A stretch of 64,000 nucleotides of DNA from Pararhizobium capsulatum DSM 1112 (GCF_030814475.1 NZ_JAUSVF010000001.1:3416001-3480000); one strand, 5' to 3'; shown: positions 1 through 7,924, counted from the first letter of the stretch. Translations and numbers: made by a program. Notes: generated by a model not told the origin, from the sequence alone.

Positions 1-366
1 CGCGCCCATGGCGACCTTTCGGAAAACGCAGAATATCACGCCGCCAAGGAAGCGCAGAGCCACAACGAGGGCCGTATCGGCGAACTCGAGGACTATGTTG
101 CGCGCGCTGAGGTGATCGACCTGTCGAAGATGTCCGGTACCACCATCAAATTTGGCGCGACCGTCAAGCTGATCGACGAAGACACGGAAGAAAACAAGAC
201 CTACCAGATCGTCGGTGACCAGGAAGCAGACGTGAAGCAGGGCCGCATCTCCATCTCCTCGCCGATCGCCCGTGCGCTCATTGGCAAGGAAGTCGGCGAT
301 TCTATTGAAGTGGTCGCCCCCGGCGGCTCCAAGGCCTACGAAATCCTCGCGATCAACTGGGGCTGA
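1..366 (+). CDS. greA: Transcription elongation factor GreA, C-terminal part
   Basis: GreA rescues backtracked RNA polymerase by stimulating cleavage of the nascent transcript. The frame is open from base 1, so the 5' end lies outside the window. The visible part has the end of the coiled-coil region ([16 protein letters not shown], with the acidic tip residues) followed by the FKBP-like C-terminal domain, including [20 protein letters not shown] and ending in AINWG. An internal ATG at 112 is not the true start, because GreA homology continues upstream of it. A terminator hairpin follows. In Sinorhizobium greA lies beside the lps core genes, as here. Confidence 0.95.
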   Translation, partial: RAHGDLSENAEYHAAKEAQSHNEGRIGELEDYVARAEVIDLSKMSGTTIKFGATVKLIDEDTEENKTYQIVGDQEADVKQGRISISSPIARALIGKEVGDSIEVVAPGGSKAYEILAINWG

Positions 367-391
367 TCCACAGGCAGGCTTTTCACTGAAG

Positions 392-419
392 GCCCGGTGG
401 CTTTTGCCCCGGGCTTTTT
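392..419 (+). terminator. Rho-independent terminator after greA
   Basis: A 6-bp stem GCCCGG/CCGGGC (392-397 with 409-414) is followed by five T residues. It ends 21 bases before the lpsB start, so greA and lpsB are probably separate transcripts or linked only by readthrough. Confidence 0.75.
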
Positions 420-440
420 GCATGCAGAAGGATACGATAC

Positions 441-1475
441 TTGACCGATATCCGTAACGTCGAGATCATCGCGCCAAACTTCAAGAAGCGCCTTTCCGGG
501 GTGACATCGACCATCGTGCAACTCGTGCCCGTGCAGCACAGGCAGGGTCAGAAGATCGCCACGTTAGGCCCCGGCCTTCCCGAGAATATGCCACGCATCC
601 GGTTTTCTGACCTCCTTTCCCTATGGACGCCGCCCAAGGGACGGAAGGATCGTGTGTGGCATGCGCGTCGCAACATAGAGATGCTGCCGGGCATCTTGAT
701 GCGCGATGTCCTGCGCATGCCACTCAAGCTGCTCTTCACGTCGGCAGCTCAGCGAAAACATTCGGCATGGACCCGCTTTCTCATCCGGCGCATGGACGCG
801 GTGGTCGCCACGTCCTCACGCTCCGGCTCGTTTCTCGACGTGCCTCATACGGTGATAAATCACGGTATCGACCTTCAACTCTTTCACCCCGATATGACCG
901 AACTTTGCGGGAATGCCACCGGCACACGTCTGGTCGGCTGCTTTGGTAGGGTGCGTCACCAAAAGGGCACAGACCTCTTCGTGCGGGCCATGGTCGATCT
1001 GCTGCCGCGCTACCCGCAATGGAGCGCGATCGTTTGCGGACGTGTTACGCCCGAACACCAGGCATTCGCAAACGATCTCAAGCGGCTTGTCGAGAAAAAT
1101 GGTTTAACCGATCGCATCAAGTTCATGGGAGAGGTAGACGACATCAAGCCTTGGTATCGGCGCTTGTCCCTTTATGTCGCACCCTCGCGCAACGAGGGGT
1201 TCGGATTGACGCCTCTTGAAGCAATGGCGTCCCAGACAGCCGTCGTTGCTTCCGATGCAGGCGCCTATGCTGAACTCGTCAACCCCGGCAAAACAGGGTT
1301 GATCGTACCGGCGGGTGACTATGAGGCGCTACGTGACGCAATTGAAATTTACCTGAAAGATAGTCGCAAAACGGAGGAAGATGGAAAGGCAGCGCTGGAG
1401 TGGACGCGCGCATTTTTCGACATCTCCCGCGAAGCCTCCGCCCTGGCTGATGTTTATGAACGCCTTCTGACCTAG
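441..1475 (+). CDS. lpsB: LPS core glycosyltransferase, GT4 family (LpsB/LpcC type)
   Basis: This 344-residue protein is a GT-B fold retaining glycosyltransferase. The first half carries the acceptor domain. The second half has the donor-binding hallmarks GCFGRVRHQKGTDLFV, an arginine-lysine rich strand, and the E-x7-E type motif NEGFGLTPLEAMASQ. In Sinorhizobium (LpsB) and R. leguminosarum (LpcC) the gene beside greA adds mannose to the inner lipopolysaccharide core at the cytoplasmic face of the inner membrane; that role is inferred here from family and position. The start is TTG at 441, preceded by AGAAGGA. It ends convergently with the next gene, with a repeat hairpin between them. Confidence 0.85.
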   Translation: MTDIRNVEIIAPNFKKRLSGVTSTIVQLVPVQHRQGQKIATLGPGLPENMPRIRFSDLLSLWTPPKGRKDRVWHARRNIEMLPGILMRDVLRMPLKLLFTSAAQRKHSAWTRFLIRRMDAVVATSSRSGSFLDVPHTVINHGIDLQLFHPDMTELCGNATGTRLVGCFGRVRHQKGTDLFVRAMVDLLPRYPQWSAIVCGRVTPEHQAFANDLKRLVEKNGLTDRIKFMGEVDDIKPWYRRLSLYVAPSRNEGFGLTPLEAMASQTAVVASDAGAYAELVNPGKTGLIVPAGDYEALRDAIEIYLKDSRKTEEDGKAALEWTRAFFDISREASALADVYERLLT

Positions 1476-1577
1476 AGTTTGTCAGAGACAAAATGGAAAC
1501 CGGCTTTCCCGAAAAGACAAACGAAAACAAACGAATCTAGAGGATGTCCGGTTTAATCTGAACCGGACATCCTCTAG
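1475..1577. repeat. Rhizobium-type intergenic repeat element, copy 1 (RIME-like)
   Basis: About 100 bases that recur at 16519-16619 with only scattered differences. The right part is a perfect 17-bp inverted repeat (1537-1553 with 1561-1577) around a 7-base loop. The left part is a conserved A-rich stretch (GACAAACGAAAACAAA). It fills the gap between two convergent genes exactly, from the last base of the lpsB stop codon to the base before the next stop. It resembles the Rhizobium-specific intergenic mosaic elements; it could act as a bidirectional transcript end. Confidence 0.8.
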
Positions 1578-2486
1578 TCAGCTTTTTTCCAATCGGTCGC
1601 TGAAGGGAATTCCACATTTTCCCAATGCCGAAATTCGGGAAAAATTCGTGAAAGCTATACCGCTTCCCCCCGCAATCTCGCTGGCGAAATCAAGGTGTTT
1701 GAGGATACGCTCTTCTGCGCGCGCAATTCCTGAAAACGCTGCGTTTTCCTTACCCTCATAGAAACGGGGCATATCAGCGTTGGAAATATCCACGCCGACA
1801 AATCCAATCATTTCAGGACGACAGGCAACAGCGAATTGCACCGCCGATACCGCGACGGATCCTCCTTGAAACACGCCCTTTTCCGGAGCGACAGAAAAGC
1901 CGGCGCTATGATCGCCGTTGAAACAAACGAACGGCAGCGTCTCCAACTCGTCAATGCTTCGGGCATCACGCCCGTAAGGCTTAGCGATGCTATCAATGAG
2001 CAGAATTTTCCTTTCGGCCAGCCAATCCTGCTTCAGTTCACAGATCGCACGCATGACAGCGACGGAGAGCAGGCAGGGGATGTCACACCTCAATGGTGCC
2101 AGGAATCGCTCAAAATGCCGATAGACAAAGCGTTCGTCCTCCACCGCGATCGCAAGCGGAGCGGGCAACCCCTGATCCATGAGCGCCATGGCGCCATTCA
2201 GAAGAACTGCCGAATGGGGAGGTATCTTGCTGACATCGGTCGATTTGATTGAAGGGCCGGAACCGACGACGAAAATTTCATTTGTCGCCAGTTGCTTCCA
2301 TTCATCGAGCGGGGTCAGCGTCGCAACGCGCTGGCCGCGAAATCGGATCGCATCGAACGCATCGTCGTTTCGCTGTTCCAGACGAAGATGCGGCAACCAG
2401 TCCTGTGCGTGGGCGCGTTTTTTCCCGAGTATCAGCCGACTGCCCAGCTTCCATACCTTGCGAGCAAACGGCCTATCAATCCCCAT
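1578..2486 (-). CDS. Sialyltransferase-like (GT42/DUF115-type fold) protein of the lps locus
   Basis: 302 residues, probably cytoplasmic, with no signal peptide. The centre starts with FVVGSGPSIKSTDVSKIP, which looks like the CMP-nucleotide-binding N-terminus of GT42 sialyltransferases and related DUF115 proteins (GNGPSLK-D-SRLP in Campylobacter Cst-II as I recall it). Further on, GGSVAVSAVQFAVACRPE and IGFVGVDISN resemble the second conserved block (SGVYMCAVAIALG-YKEIYLSGID). I infer a sugar transferase for the LPS core or a Kdo-like donor. Its start overlaps the lrp stop by one base (TGATG), so it is translationally coupled to lrp. In S. meliloti this position is taken by lpsCDE. Confidence 0.55.
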   Translation of the reverse strand: MGIDRPFARKVWKLGSRLILGKKRAHAQDWLPHLRLEQRNDDAFDAIRFRGQRVATLTPLDEWKQLATNEIFVVGSGPSIKSTDVSKIPPHSAVLLNGAMALMDQGLPAPLAIAVEDERFVYRHFERFLAPLRCDIPCLLSVAVMRAICELKQDWLAERKILLIDSIAKPYGRDARSIDELETLPFVCFNGDHSAGFSVAPEKGVFQGGSVAVSAVQFAVACRPEMIGFVGVDISNADMPRFYEGKENAAFSGIARAEERILKHLDFASEIAGGSGIAFTNFSRISALGKCGIPFSDRLEKS

Positions 2487-2953
2487 CAGACTTCAACAAG
2501 ACCGTGCTTCTTCACCTGGCGAATGGTGAGCATGGAGCGAACGGTGTCCACCTGTTCGTTTGCAGTCAGCACCTCGATGACAAAATCCTGAAACGTCGTT
2601 AGATTTTCGGCCACGCAATGGAGCAGAAAATCGCTGTCGCCAGATACCATCCAAGCCTGACGCACCAATGGCCAGTCGGCCGTTGCCAAGGCAAAGGACT
2701 TCAGATTTGCCTCCGACTGATGACGCAGCCCCACCATGCAGAAAGCAACGAGATCCAGGCCGAGAGAAGGGCCATTGAGAATGGCATGATAGCCTTCGAT
2801 GATCCCTTTTTCCTCCAGACGTCGAACACGTCGCAGACAGGGTGGCGCAGATATTCCAACCCTGGAGGCAAGCTCGACATTCGTCATTCGTCCATCGGCC
2901 TGCAGCGCGCGCAGGATACGGATATCAATGCTATCGAGTTCGGCGCGAAACAC
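2486..2953 (-). CDS. lrp: Lrp/AsnC family transcriptional regulator
   Basis: 155 residues: an N-terminal winged helix-turn-helix (about 5-65, LDSIDIRILRALQADGRMTN then VELASRVGISAPPCLRRVRRL) and a C-terminal RAM ligand-binding domain (about 70-150). Such proteins form octamers and sense amino acids. The start is GTG at 2953 with AGGAG upstream. It is divergent from trxB and is the first gene of a two-gene unit with the glycosyltransferase-like gene. In Sinorhizobium the equivalent lrp3 heads the lrp3-lpsCDE operon, reported to be under LsrB control, so the same circuit is likely here. Confidence 0.9.
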   Translation of the reverse strand: MFRAELDSIDIRILRALQADGRMTNVELASRVGISAPPCLRRVRRLEEKGIIEGYHAILNGPSLGLDLVAFCMVGLRHQSEANLKSFALATADWPLVRQAWMVSGDSDFLLHCVAENLTTFQDFVIEVLTANEQVDTVRSMLTIRQVKKHGLVEV

Positions 2954-3167
2954 GGTCTTCTCCTGTTTGAATCGTCGTCTTTCTGAACCAGAACGCCTGC
3001 TCCGCGCAAGAAAATTTCAACGTCGCGCATGTATTGTTGGTAACATCAACGCCGCACTTGTATATGTGGCTTCGGTATCCATAAATAACAGGAACGTTTT
3101 TTGAACTGGTCGATCGGCTGGGCGTGTAAATGCGCCCGCTATCTGCCCAGAGCTTAGGAATTACAAA

Positions 3168-4142
3168 ATGACTGCCCGTCACACCAAAGTTCTCATCATC
3201 GGCTCCGGCCCGGCCGGCTACACAGCTGCGATCTATTCGGCGCGTGCCATGCTCAACCCGGTGCTCATCGCCGGCATGGAACAGGGCGGCCAGCTGATGA
3301 TCACCACGGATGTGGAAAACTATCCCGGTTATGCCGATCCGGTCCAGGGTCCGTGGATGATGGAGCAGATGCTGAAGCAGGCGCAGCATGTTGGCGCCGA
3401 GATCGTCAACGATCTCGTCACCAGCGTCGATTTCTCCGTGCGCCCCTTCAAGCTGACCACCGACAGCGGCACCGACTGGACGGCCGACGTCGTCGTCATC
3501 GCCACCGGCGCCAAGGCGAAGTGGCTGGGCATCGAGACGGAACATACCTTCCAGGGTTTTGGCGTGTCGGCCTGCGCCACCTGTGACGGCTTCTTCTATC
3601 GCAACAAGGACGTGATCGTCGTTGGTGGTGGCAACTCCGCTGTTGAGGAGGCCCTCTATCTCTCCAACCTCGCAAAGACCGTGACCGTCGTTCACCGCCG
3701 CGACAGCTTCCGTTCGGAAAAGATCCTGCAGGAACGCCTGTTCGCCAAGGAAAACGTCAAGGTGCTCTGGGACCACGAGGTCACCGAATATCTGGGCACG
3801 CCACCCAAGCCGCCGATGCCGGCCTCGGTCAACGGCGTCAAACTGCGCAACACCAAGACCGGTGCGACCAGCGACATGCCGATCGATGGCGTCTTCGTGG
3901 CCATCGGCCATGCGCCGGCCGTCGAGCTTTTCAAGGACCAGCTGCGCCTGAAACCGAACGGTTACCTCTGGACCGCACCGGATTCGACCGCGACCAATAT
4001 TCCCGGCGTTTTTGCTGCAGGCGACGTCACCGACGACATCTACCGGCAGGCGATTACCGCCGCCGGCATGGGCTGCATGGCGGCCCTCGAGGCGGAAAAG
4101 TTTCTGGCGGGCCACATGCCTGTCGCAATTGCAGCCGAATAG
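3168..4142 (+). CDS. trxB: Thioredoxin-disulfide reductase
   Basis: 324 residues, the usual size. It reduces thioredoxin with NADPH through FAD in the cytoplasm. Visible features are the FAD-binding GSGPAG near residue 12, the redox-active CATC at 136-139, an NADPH-binding GGGNSAVEEA near 158, and the C-terminal FAD motif GVFAAGDVTDD. ATG at 3168 has AGGA ten bases upstream. A perfect 9-bp hairpin without a T-run lies between it and lsrB. trxB followed by lsrB is conserved in Rhizobiaceae and fits the oxidative-stress role of LsrB. Confidence 0.97.
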   Translation: MTARHTKVLIIGSGPAGYTAAIYSARAMLNPVLIAGMEQGGQLMITTDVENYPGYADPVQGPWMMEQMLKQAQHVGAEIVNDLVTSVDFSVRPFKLTTDSGTDWTADVVVIATGAKAKWLGIETEHTFQGFGVSACATCDGFFYRNKDVIVVGGGNSAVEEALYLSNLAKTVTVVHRRDSFRSEKILQERLFAKENVKVLWDHEVTEYLGTPPKPPMPASVNGVKLRNTKTGATSDMPIDGVFVAIGHAPAVELFKDQLRLKPNGYLWTAPDSTATNIPGVFAAGDVTDDIYRQAITAAGMGCMAALEAEKFLAGHMPVAIAAE

Positions 4143-4155
4143 AAGCTGCGAATAA

Positions 4156-4178
4156 CCGAAGCGGATCAACCGCTTCGG
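4156..4178 (+). other. Perfect hairpin between trxB and lsrB
   Basis: CCGAAGCGG (4156-4164) pairs with CCGCTTCGG (4170-4178) around ATCAA. There is no T-run, so it is not a standard terminator. It may stabilise the trxB 3' end or reduce readthrough into lsrB. Confidence 0.5.
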
Positions 4179-4239
4179 CACGGGAACAGACAATTGAGCT
4201 CCCCGGCGGAACGAGGCACCGTTTCCGCCGAGGGCGTAT

Positions 4240-5148
4240 ATGGGGGAAAGCATGCCGCTAGACTGGGATAAACTGCGTATTTTTCATGCGGCAGCTGAGG
4301 CGGGTTCATTCACCCATGCGGCAGACAAGCTCCATCTTTCCCAATCGGCCATCAGTCGACAGGTCTCCTCGCTCGAGCAGGATGTCGGCCTGAAGCTGTT
4401 TCACCGCCACGCGCGCGGCCTGATCCTCACCGAGCAGGGCGAAATTCTCTATCGCACCGCCCATGAAGTCCTCATGAAACTTGAAAGCGTCAAGGTGCAA
4501 CTCACCGAGACGACCGACAAGCCGAGCGGCAAGCTGCGCATCACCACCACCGTCGGCCTCGGCCAGGGCTGGTTGACGGACAAGGTACAGGAATTCCTGT
4601 CGCTCTATCCCGACATGCAGGTTCAGCTGATCCTCGACAACGAGGAGCTGGACGTGAACATGCGCCATGCCGATTGCGCCATTCGCCTGCGCCAGCCGCA
4701 GCAATCGGACCTCATTCAGCGCAAGCTCTTTACCGTGCACATGCACGTTTACGCCGCGCCGTCCTACATCAACAAATACGGCGAACCGCAGTCGATCGAG
4801 GATCTGGACAACCACCGGATTATCACCTTCGGCGAACCGGCGCCGAACTATCTTCTCGACGTCAACTGGCTGGAAATCGCAGGGCGAGAATCGGACAATC
4901 CCCGCCCCTCGCACCTGCAAATCAACAGCCAGACCTCGATCAAGCGTGCCTGTTTGCTCGGCATCGGTATTGCCATGATGCCCGACTATATTGTCGGCCG
5001 CGATCCGGGCCTGATCCAGCTGCCCATCGGCGCCGACATCCCCTCGTTCGATACCTATTTCTGCTATCCGGACGAGATGAAGAACGCCGCCAAGCTGAAG
5101 GTCTTCCGCGATTTCATCGTCGCCAAGGCCAGAAACTGGAACTTCTGA
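4240..5148 (+). CDS. lsrB: LysR-type regulator LsrB/VtlR
   Basis: 302 residues: LysR helix-turn-helix (WDKLRIFHAAAEAGSFTHAA to about residue 65) and a periplasmic-binding-like effector domain. Two starts are possible: ATG 4240 or ATG 4252, the latter with GGGGGA at ideal spacing. Counting from 4240 puts cysteines at 146, 238 and 275; as I recall, published LsrB numbering uses Cys146 and Cys238 as redox-sensing residues, which favours the longer form. The family (LsrB in Sinorhizobium, VtlR in Brucella/Agrobacterium) controls LPS genes, oxidative-stress response and AbcR small RNAs. The AbcR genes lie immediately downstream on the same strand. Confidence 0.88.
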   Translation: MGESMPLDWDKLRIFHAAAEAGSFTHAADKLHLSQSAISRQVSSLEQDVGLKLFHRHARGLILTEQGEILYRTAHEVLMKLESVKVQLTETTDKPSGKLRITTTVGLGQGWLTDKVQEFLSLYPDMQVQLILDNEELDVNMRHADCAIRLRQPQQSDLIQRKLFTVHMHVYAAPSYINKYGEPQSIEDLDNHRIITFGEPAPNYLLDVNWLEIAGRESDNPRPSHLQINSQTSIKRACLLGIGIAMMPDYIVGRDPGLIQLPIGADIPSFDTYFCYPDEMKNAAKLKVFRDFIVAKARNWNF

Positions 5149-5319
5149 ACCGACGCCTAGAACTGCCGAAAAAATCGGCCGCTTTGGATCAGCGCCCAAC
5201 TCTATGATTATTATGGATTTTCCGGAACGACAAAGTTAACGCATTGTCGCAAAATGGAATTCTGCACATTTTATTCGCAGGAGTGCGCCCAGCACATGGC
5301 TGGCATGCACATTAAATGA

Positions 5320-5348
5320 TTGCTAACAGCCCAAAAAACCAGCATACC
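5320..5348 (+). promoter_or_regulatory. Predicted promoter of the first AbcR-type sRNA
   Basis: TTGCTA (5320-5325), a 17-base spacer and CATACC (5343-5348) lie 7 bases before the proposed start at 5355. The same relative position in the second copy holds TTGAAA and ATATTA. A LsrB/VtlR site would be expected nearby, but I could not define one. Confidence 0.45.
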
Positions 5349-5354
5349 GCACCC

Positions 5355-5476
5355 AGCTGATGCACTTTTGGTGGCTTTTTTCCTCCCAGTGCCACCGCAG
5401 CAGCTGTTCCCCTCTGGAGGTTTAATTACCTTCATAACTATAAAGGCCCCAAGTTTTCTTGTGGGCCTCTTTTTTT
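5355..5476 (+). ncRNA. abcR1: AbcR-type (alpha-r15) small RNA, copy 1
   Basis: A predicted 122-nt trans-acting sRNA. Three stem-loops are visible: GGTGGC/GCCACC at 5370-5396, CCTC-TG-GAGG at 5411-5420, and a terminator AGGCCC/GGGCCT ending in seven T. The core CAGCTGTTCCCCTCTGGAGG (5401-5420) is identical in copy 2 at 6212-6231; its CCCCUC stretch is complementary to ribosome binding sites. Known AbcR RNAs of Agrobacterium, Sinorhizobium and Brucella repress ABC-transporter mRNAs with Hfq and lie between lsrB and an arsR gene, exactly as here. Which copy corresponds to AbcR1 of other species is not known from this sequence. Confidence 0.82.
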
Positions 5477-5538
5477 GTCCTGATTTTGGCGAGAGTGGCG
5501 CGACCGGCGTGGTGTTCGCCGGCCGCGCGACCGGATAA

Positions 5539-5970
5539 TTAAGAGAGCGACGCGTTGAGGCTGATCGGGACCGCCGAGAGCGCCTTCGATACCGGGCACC
5601 CCGCCTTGGCCTTGTCCGCGAGCTCCTTGAAGGTCGCTTCATCCGCGCCCGGGACGCTGCCTGTCAGGTTGAGTTCGATCGCGGTAATCGCAAAACCATC
5701 GGGAACCTGCTCAAGCGTGACGACTGCCTTGGTATCCAGACTGTCGGCGGTAAAGCCGGCCTCGCCCAGGATCATGGAGAGCGCCATGGTGAAGCAGGCG
5801 GCGTGTGCCGCGCCGATCAGCTCTTCCGGATTGGAGCCCACAACCCCTTCAAACCGGGTCTTGAAGCCGTAGGGGTGCGATTTCAATGCGCCGCTTTCGG
5901 TGGAAACCTCGCCTTTTCCATCCTTCAGGCCGCCGGACCAGTGCGCGGATCCATTTTTCTGAATTTTCAT
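5539..5970 (-). CDS. osmC: OsmC/Ohr family peroxiredoxin
   Basis: 143 residues if started at ATG 5970, which has GGGAGA seven bases upstream; the open frame extends further to 6045, but the longer start lacks family similarity. The protein begins MKIQKNGSAHWSGG and has the two redox cysteines of the family, in AAHAACFTMALS and KAGCPVSKAL. OsmC reduces organic hydroperoxides in the cytoplasm. It lies on the minus strand between the two AbcR sRNA genes, which sit in direct tandem in described relatives. A GC-rich hairpin at 5498-5528, without T-run, follows its stop. Confidence 0.92.
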   Translation of the reverse strand: MKIQKNGSAHWSGGLKDGKGEVSTESGALKSHPYGFKTRFEGVVGSNPEELIGAAHAACFTMALSMILGEAGFTADSLDTKAVVTLEQVPDGFAITAIELNLTGSVPGADEATFKELADKAKAGCPVSKALSAVPISLNASLS

Positions 5971-6133
5971 CTCAAGTCTCCCTGTTTCGCTCGCGTTGGG
6001 CGAGCCGCCGTTGGTGGCGACCGCCAAGTTCTCCTTGGTCAACAAACTATGGCAGACGAGTTGAGAGACAACCGGGGCGGCGGAATTTCATGAAATGCTC
6101 TGCCCGGCTCGCAGATTTTTTTAATAGCAAGCA

Positions 6134-6162
6134 TTGAAAATTTACCAACGCGCGCCATATTA
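6134..6162 (+). promoter_or_regulatory. Predicted promoter of the second AbcR-type sRNA
   Basis: TTGAAA (6134-6139), a 17-base spacer and ATATTA (6157-6162) precede the proposed start at 6168 (AGCTGAGGCAC, matching AGCTGATGCAC of copy 1). It is closer to a sigma-70 consensus than the copy 1 promoter. Confidence 0.55.
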
Positions 6163-6167
6163 GAGAT

Positions 6168-6284
6168 AGCTGAGGCACATGGTGGTCTTCTCCTCCCGGT
6201 ATCCACCGCCGCAGCTGTTCCCCTCTGGAGGTTTTAACCTTCACACCTAGATGGCCCCCAACTCCGTTGCGGGGCTCTTTTTTT
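6168..6284 (+). ncRNA. abcR2: AbcR-type (alpha-r15) small RNA, copy 2
   Basis: A predicted 117-nt paralogue of the RNA at 5355-5476, with the same three-hairpin layout: GGTGG/CCACC near 6181-6207, the identical CCTCTGGAGG hairpin, and a terminator (GGCCCC/GGGGCT, then seven T). Outside the shared 24-base core the two copies differ clearly in the loop of hairpin 1 and in the terminator stem, which suggests separate target sets or regulation. The size matches reported AbcR lengths of about 110-120 nt. It lies 98 bases ahead of the arsR-type gene. Confidence 0.82.
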
Positions 6285-6342
6285 GCCTGCATCCCAAAAA
6301 ATCGGAACACGATACCTTTAAAATCGCGATCTTCCGATCTAT

Positions 6343-6370
6343 GTATCGGTATATCGGGATTTAACGATAC
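6343..6370 (+). promoter_or_regulatory. Possible operator of the ArsR-type regulator
   Basis: GTATCG (6343-6348) and CGATAC (6365-6370) form an inverted repeat, and TATCGG is repeated directly inside (6344 and 6352). The site ends 12 bases before the arsR-type start, as expected for autorepression, but the arms are short. Confidence 0.35.
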
Positions 6371-6381
6371 AGAGTTTCGAG

Positions 6382-6675
6382 ATGGACAGAGACGATATTC
6401 TGAAAGCGCTTTCCCACCCCATGCGGATGGAGATTCTTTCCTGGCTGAAGGAGCCGGAAGCGCATTTCAAAAACCAAGAGCATCCGCTCGACATGGGTGT
6501 CTGCGCCAGCCAGTTTGAACGCTGCGGCCTGTCGCAATCCACTGTTTCCGGCCATCTCGCCACCCTGCAGCGCGCCGGTCTGGTAACGACCCGGCGCGTC
6601 GGGCAGTGGATTTTCTACAAAAGGAACGAGGAGACCATCAAGGCGTTCCTGAAAGACATCGGCGAGGCGCTTTAG
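6382..6675 (+). CDS. ArsR/SmtB family transcriptional regulator
   Basis: 97 residues: a single winged helix-turn-helix beginning LKALSHPMRMEILSWLKEPE, recognition helix in GLSQSTVSGHLATLQRAGLV, and the beta-wing TTRRVGQWIFYKR. Two cysteines (MGVCASQFERCG) lie just before the recognition helix and could sense electrophiles or metal; the classical ELCVCDL metal motif is absent. It lies 69 bases before an old yellow enzyme gene, so a redox or electrophile-responsive repressor of that gene is likely. An arsR-type gene flanks the AbcR locus in Sinorhizobium as well. Confidence 0.85.
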   Translation: MDRDDILKALSHPMRMEILSWLKEPEAHFKNQEHPLDMGVCASQFERCGLSQSTVSGHLATLQRAGLVTTRRVGQWIFYKRNEETIKAFLKDIGEAL

Positions 6676-6744
6676 GCCTCGCCCACATCATCCGGCTTGG
6701 ACCGGACCTCCCAAGCATCCTTCCCGCAACGAAAAGGACGACCA

Positions 6745-7866
6745 ATGGCTTCCCTCTTTGACCCCATCCAGATCGGCGATATTGCGCTTGCAAACCGCAT
6801 CGTCATGGCGCCGCTGACCCGTAACCGCTCCCCGGGCGCCGTGCCGAACACGCTGAACGTCACCTACTATGAACAGCGCGCCTCTGCCGGCCTGCTGATC
6901 ACCGAAGCAACCGCCATTACCCATCAAGGTCAGGGCTATGCCGACGTTCCCGGCCTCTACAGCAAGGAAGCGCTGGATGGCTGGAAGAAGGTAACAGACG
7001 CCGTTCACAAGGCGGGCGGAAAGGTCGTCGTGCAGATGTGGCATGTCGGCCGCATCTCCCACACAGACCTGCAGCCCAACAACGGCAAGCCGGTATCCTC
7101 CTCGGCCATCCGGGCAAAGTCCAAGACCTACCTCGTCAATGAGGACGGTACGGGCTCCTTTGCCGAAACCTCCGAGCCCCGCGCCCTGGAACTTTCGGAA
7201 ATCCCCGGCATCATCGAGGATTACCGCAAGGCCGCACGTGCAGCGATCGACGCCGGCTTCGACGGCGTGGAAATCCATGCCGCCAACGGCTATCTGATCG
7301 ACCAGTTCCTGCGCTCCGACATCAACCAACGCACCGACCAGTACGGCGGCTCGATTGAAAACCGCGCCCGCTTCCTGTTCGAGGTGGTCGATGTCATCAC
7401 CAAGGAAATCGGCGCCGGCCGCACCGGCATTCGCATCTCCCCGGTCACCCCGGCCAATGACGCAAGCGATCCGCAGCCGCAGCCGCTGTTCACCTATGTC
7501 GTGGAAGGCCTGGCGAAATATTCGCTCTCTTATATCCACATCATCGAGGGCGCGACCGGCGGCCCCCGTGACTTCCAGCAGGGCGAAAAGCCGTTCGACT
7601 ACAAGGCACTGCGCACAGCTTACGAACAGGCCGGCGGCAAGGCGGCCTGGATGGTCAACAACGGTTACGACCGGCAGGAAGCCATCGACGCTGTCGAGCA
7701 GGGCCGCGCTGATCTCGTCGCCTTTGGCAAGCCGTTCATTGCCAATCCGGATCTCGTCGAGCGGTTGAAGGAAAACGCCCCGCTCAACACCCCGGACCAG
7801 GCCACCTTCTACGGTGGCGGTGCCAAGGGCTACACCGACTATCCGGCGCTCGAACAGGTCGCCTGA
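6745..7866 (+). CDS. nemA: Old yellow enzyme family alkene reductase (NemA-like)
   Basis: 373 residues from ATG 6745 (AAAAGGACG upstream; an ATG at 6697 would add 16 unlike residues). A cytoplasmic FMN TIM-barrel oxidoreductase that reduces activated C=C bonds, N-ethylmaleimide or nitro compounds with NADPH. The substrate-binding pair is H178 and N181 in VEIHAANGYL. Other family marks are MAPLTRNRS, QMWHVGR, the RSDINQRTDQYGGSIENR region, and the FMN phosphate loop VAFGKPFIANPDL. It follows the ArsR-type regulator on the same strand, consistent with inducible detoxification. A strong terminator follows. Confidence 0.92.
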   Translation: MASLFDPIQIGDIALANRIVMAPLTRNRSPGAVPNTLNVTYYEQRASAGLLITEATAITHQGQGYADVPGLYSKEALDGWKKVTDAVHKAGGKVVVQMWHVGRISHTDLQPNNGKPVSSSAIRAKSKTYLVNEDGTGSFAETSEPRALELSEIPGIIEDYRKAARAAIDAGFDGVEIHAANGYLIDQFLRSDINQRTDQYGGSIENRARFLFEVVDVITKEIGAGRTGIRISPVTPANDASDPQPQPLFTYVVEGLAKYSLSYIHIIEGATGGPRDFQQGEKPFDYKALRTAYEQAGGKAAWMVNNGYDRQEAIDAVEQGRADLVAFGKPFIANPDLVERLKENAPLNTPDQATFYGGGAKGYTDYPALEQVA

Positions 7867-7894
7867 TCGTCCCGTTCGAACCTTGGAATATCGA

Positions 7895-7924
7895 AGCCGT
7901 CCGCAATTCGCGGGCGGCTTTTTT
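7895..7924 (+). terminator. Rho-independent terminator after nemA
   Basis: AGCCGTCCGC (7895-7904) pairs with GCGGGCGGCT (7910-7919) with one G-T wobble, followed by a run of T. Confidence 0.85.

Noticed and set aside
2931..4253. 440-codon open frame antisense to trxB
   Set aside because: It mirrors the codon pattern of trxB, has no ribosome binding site and low-quality composition (His/Arg/Gly rich), as expected for the shadow of a GC-rich gene.
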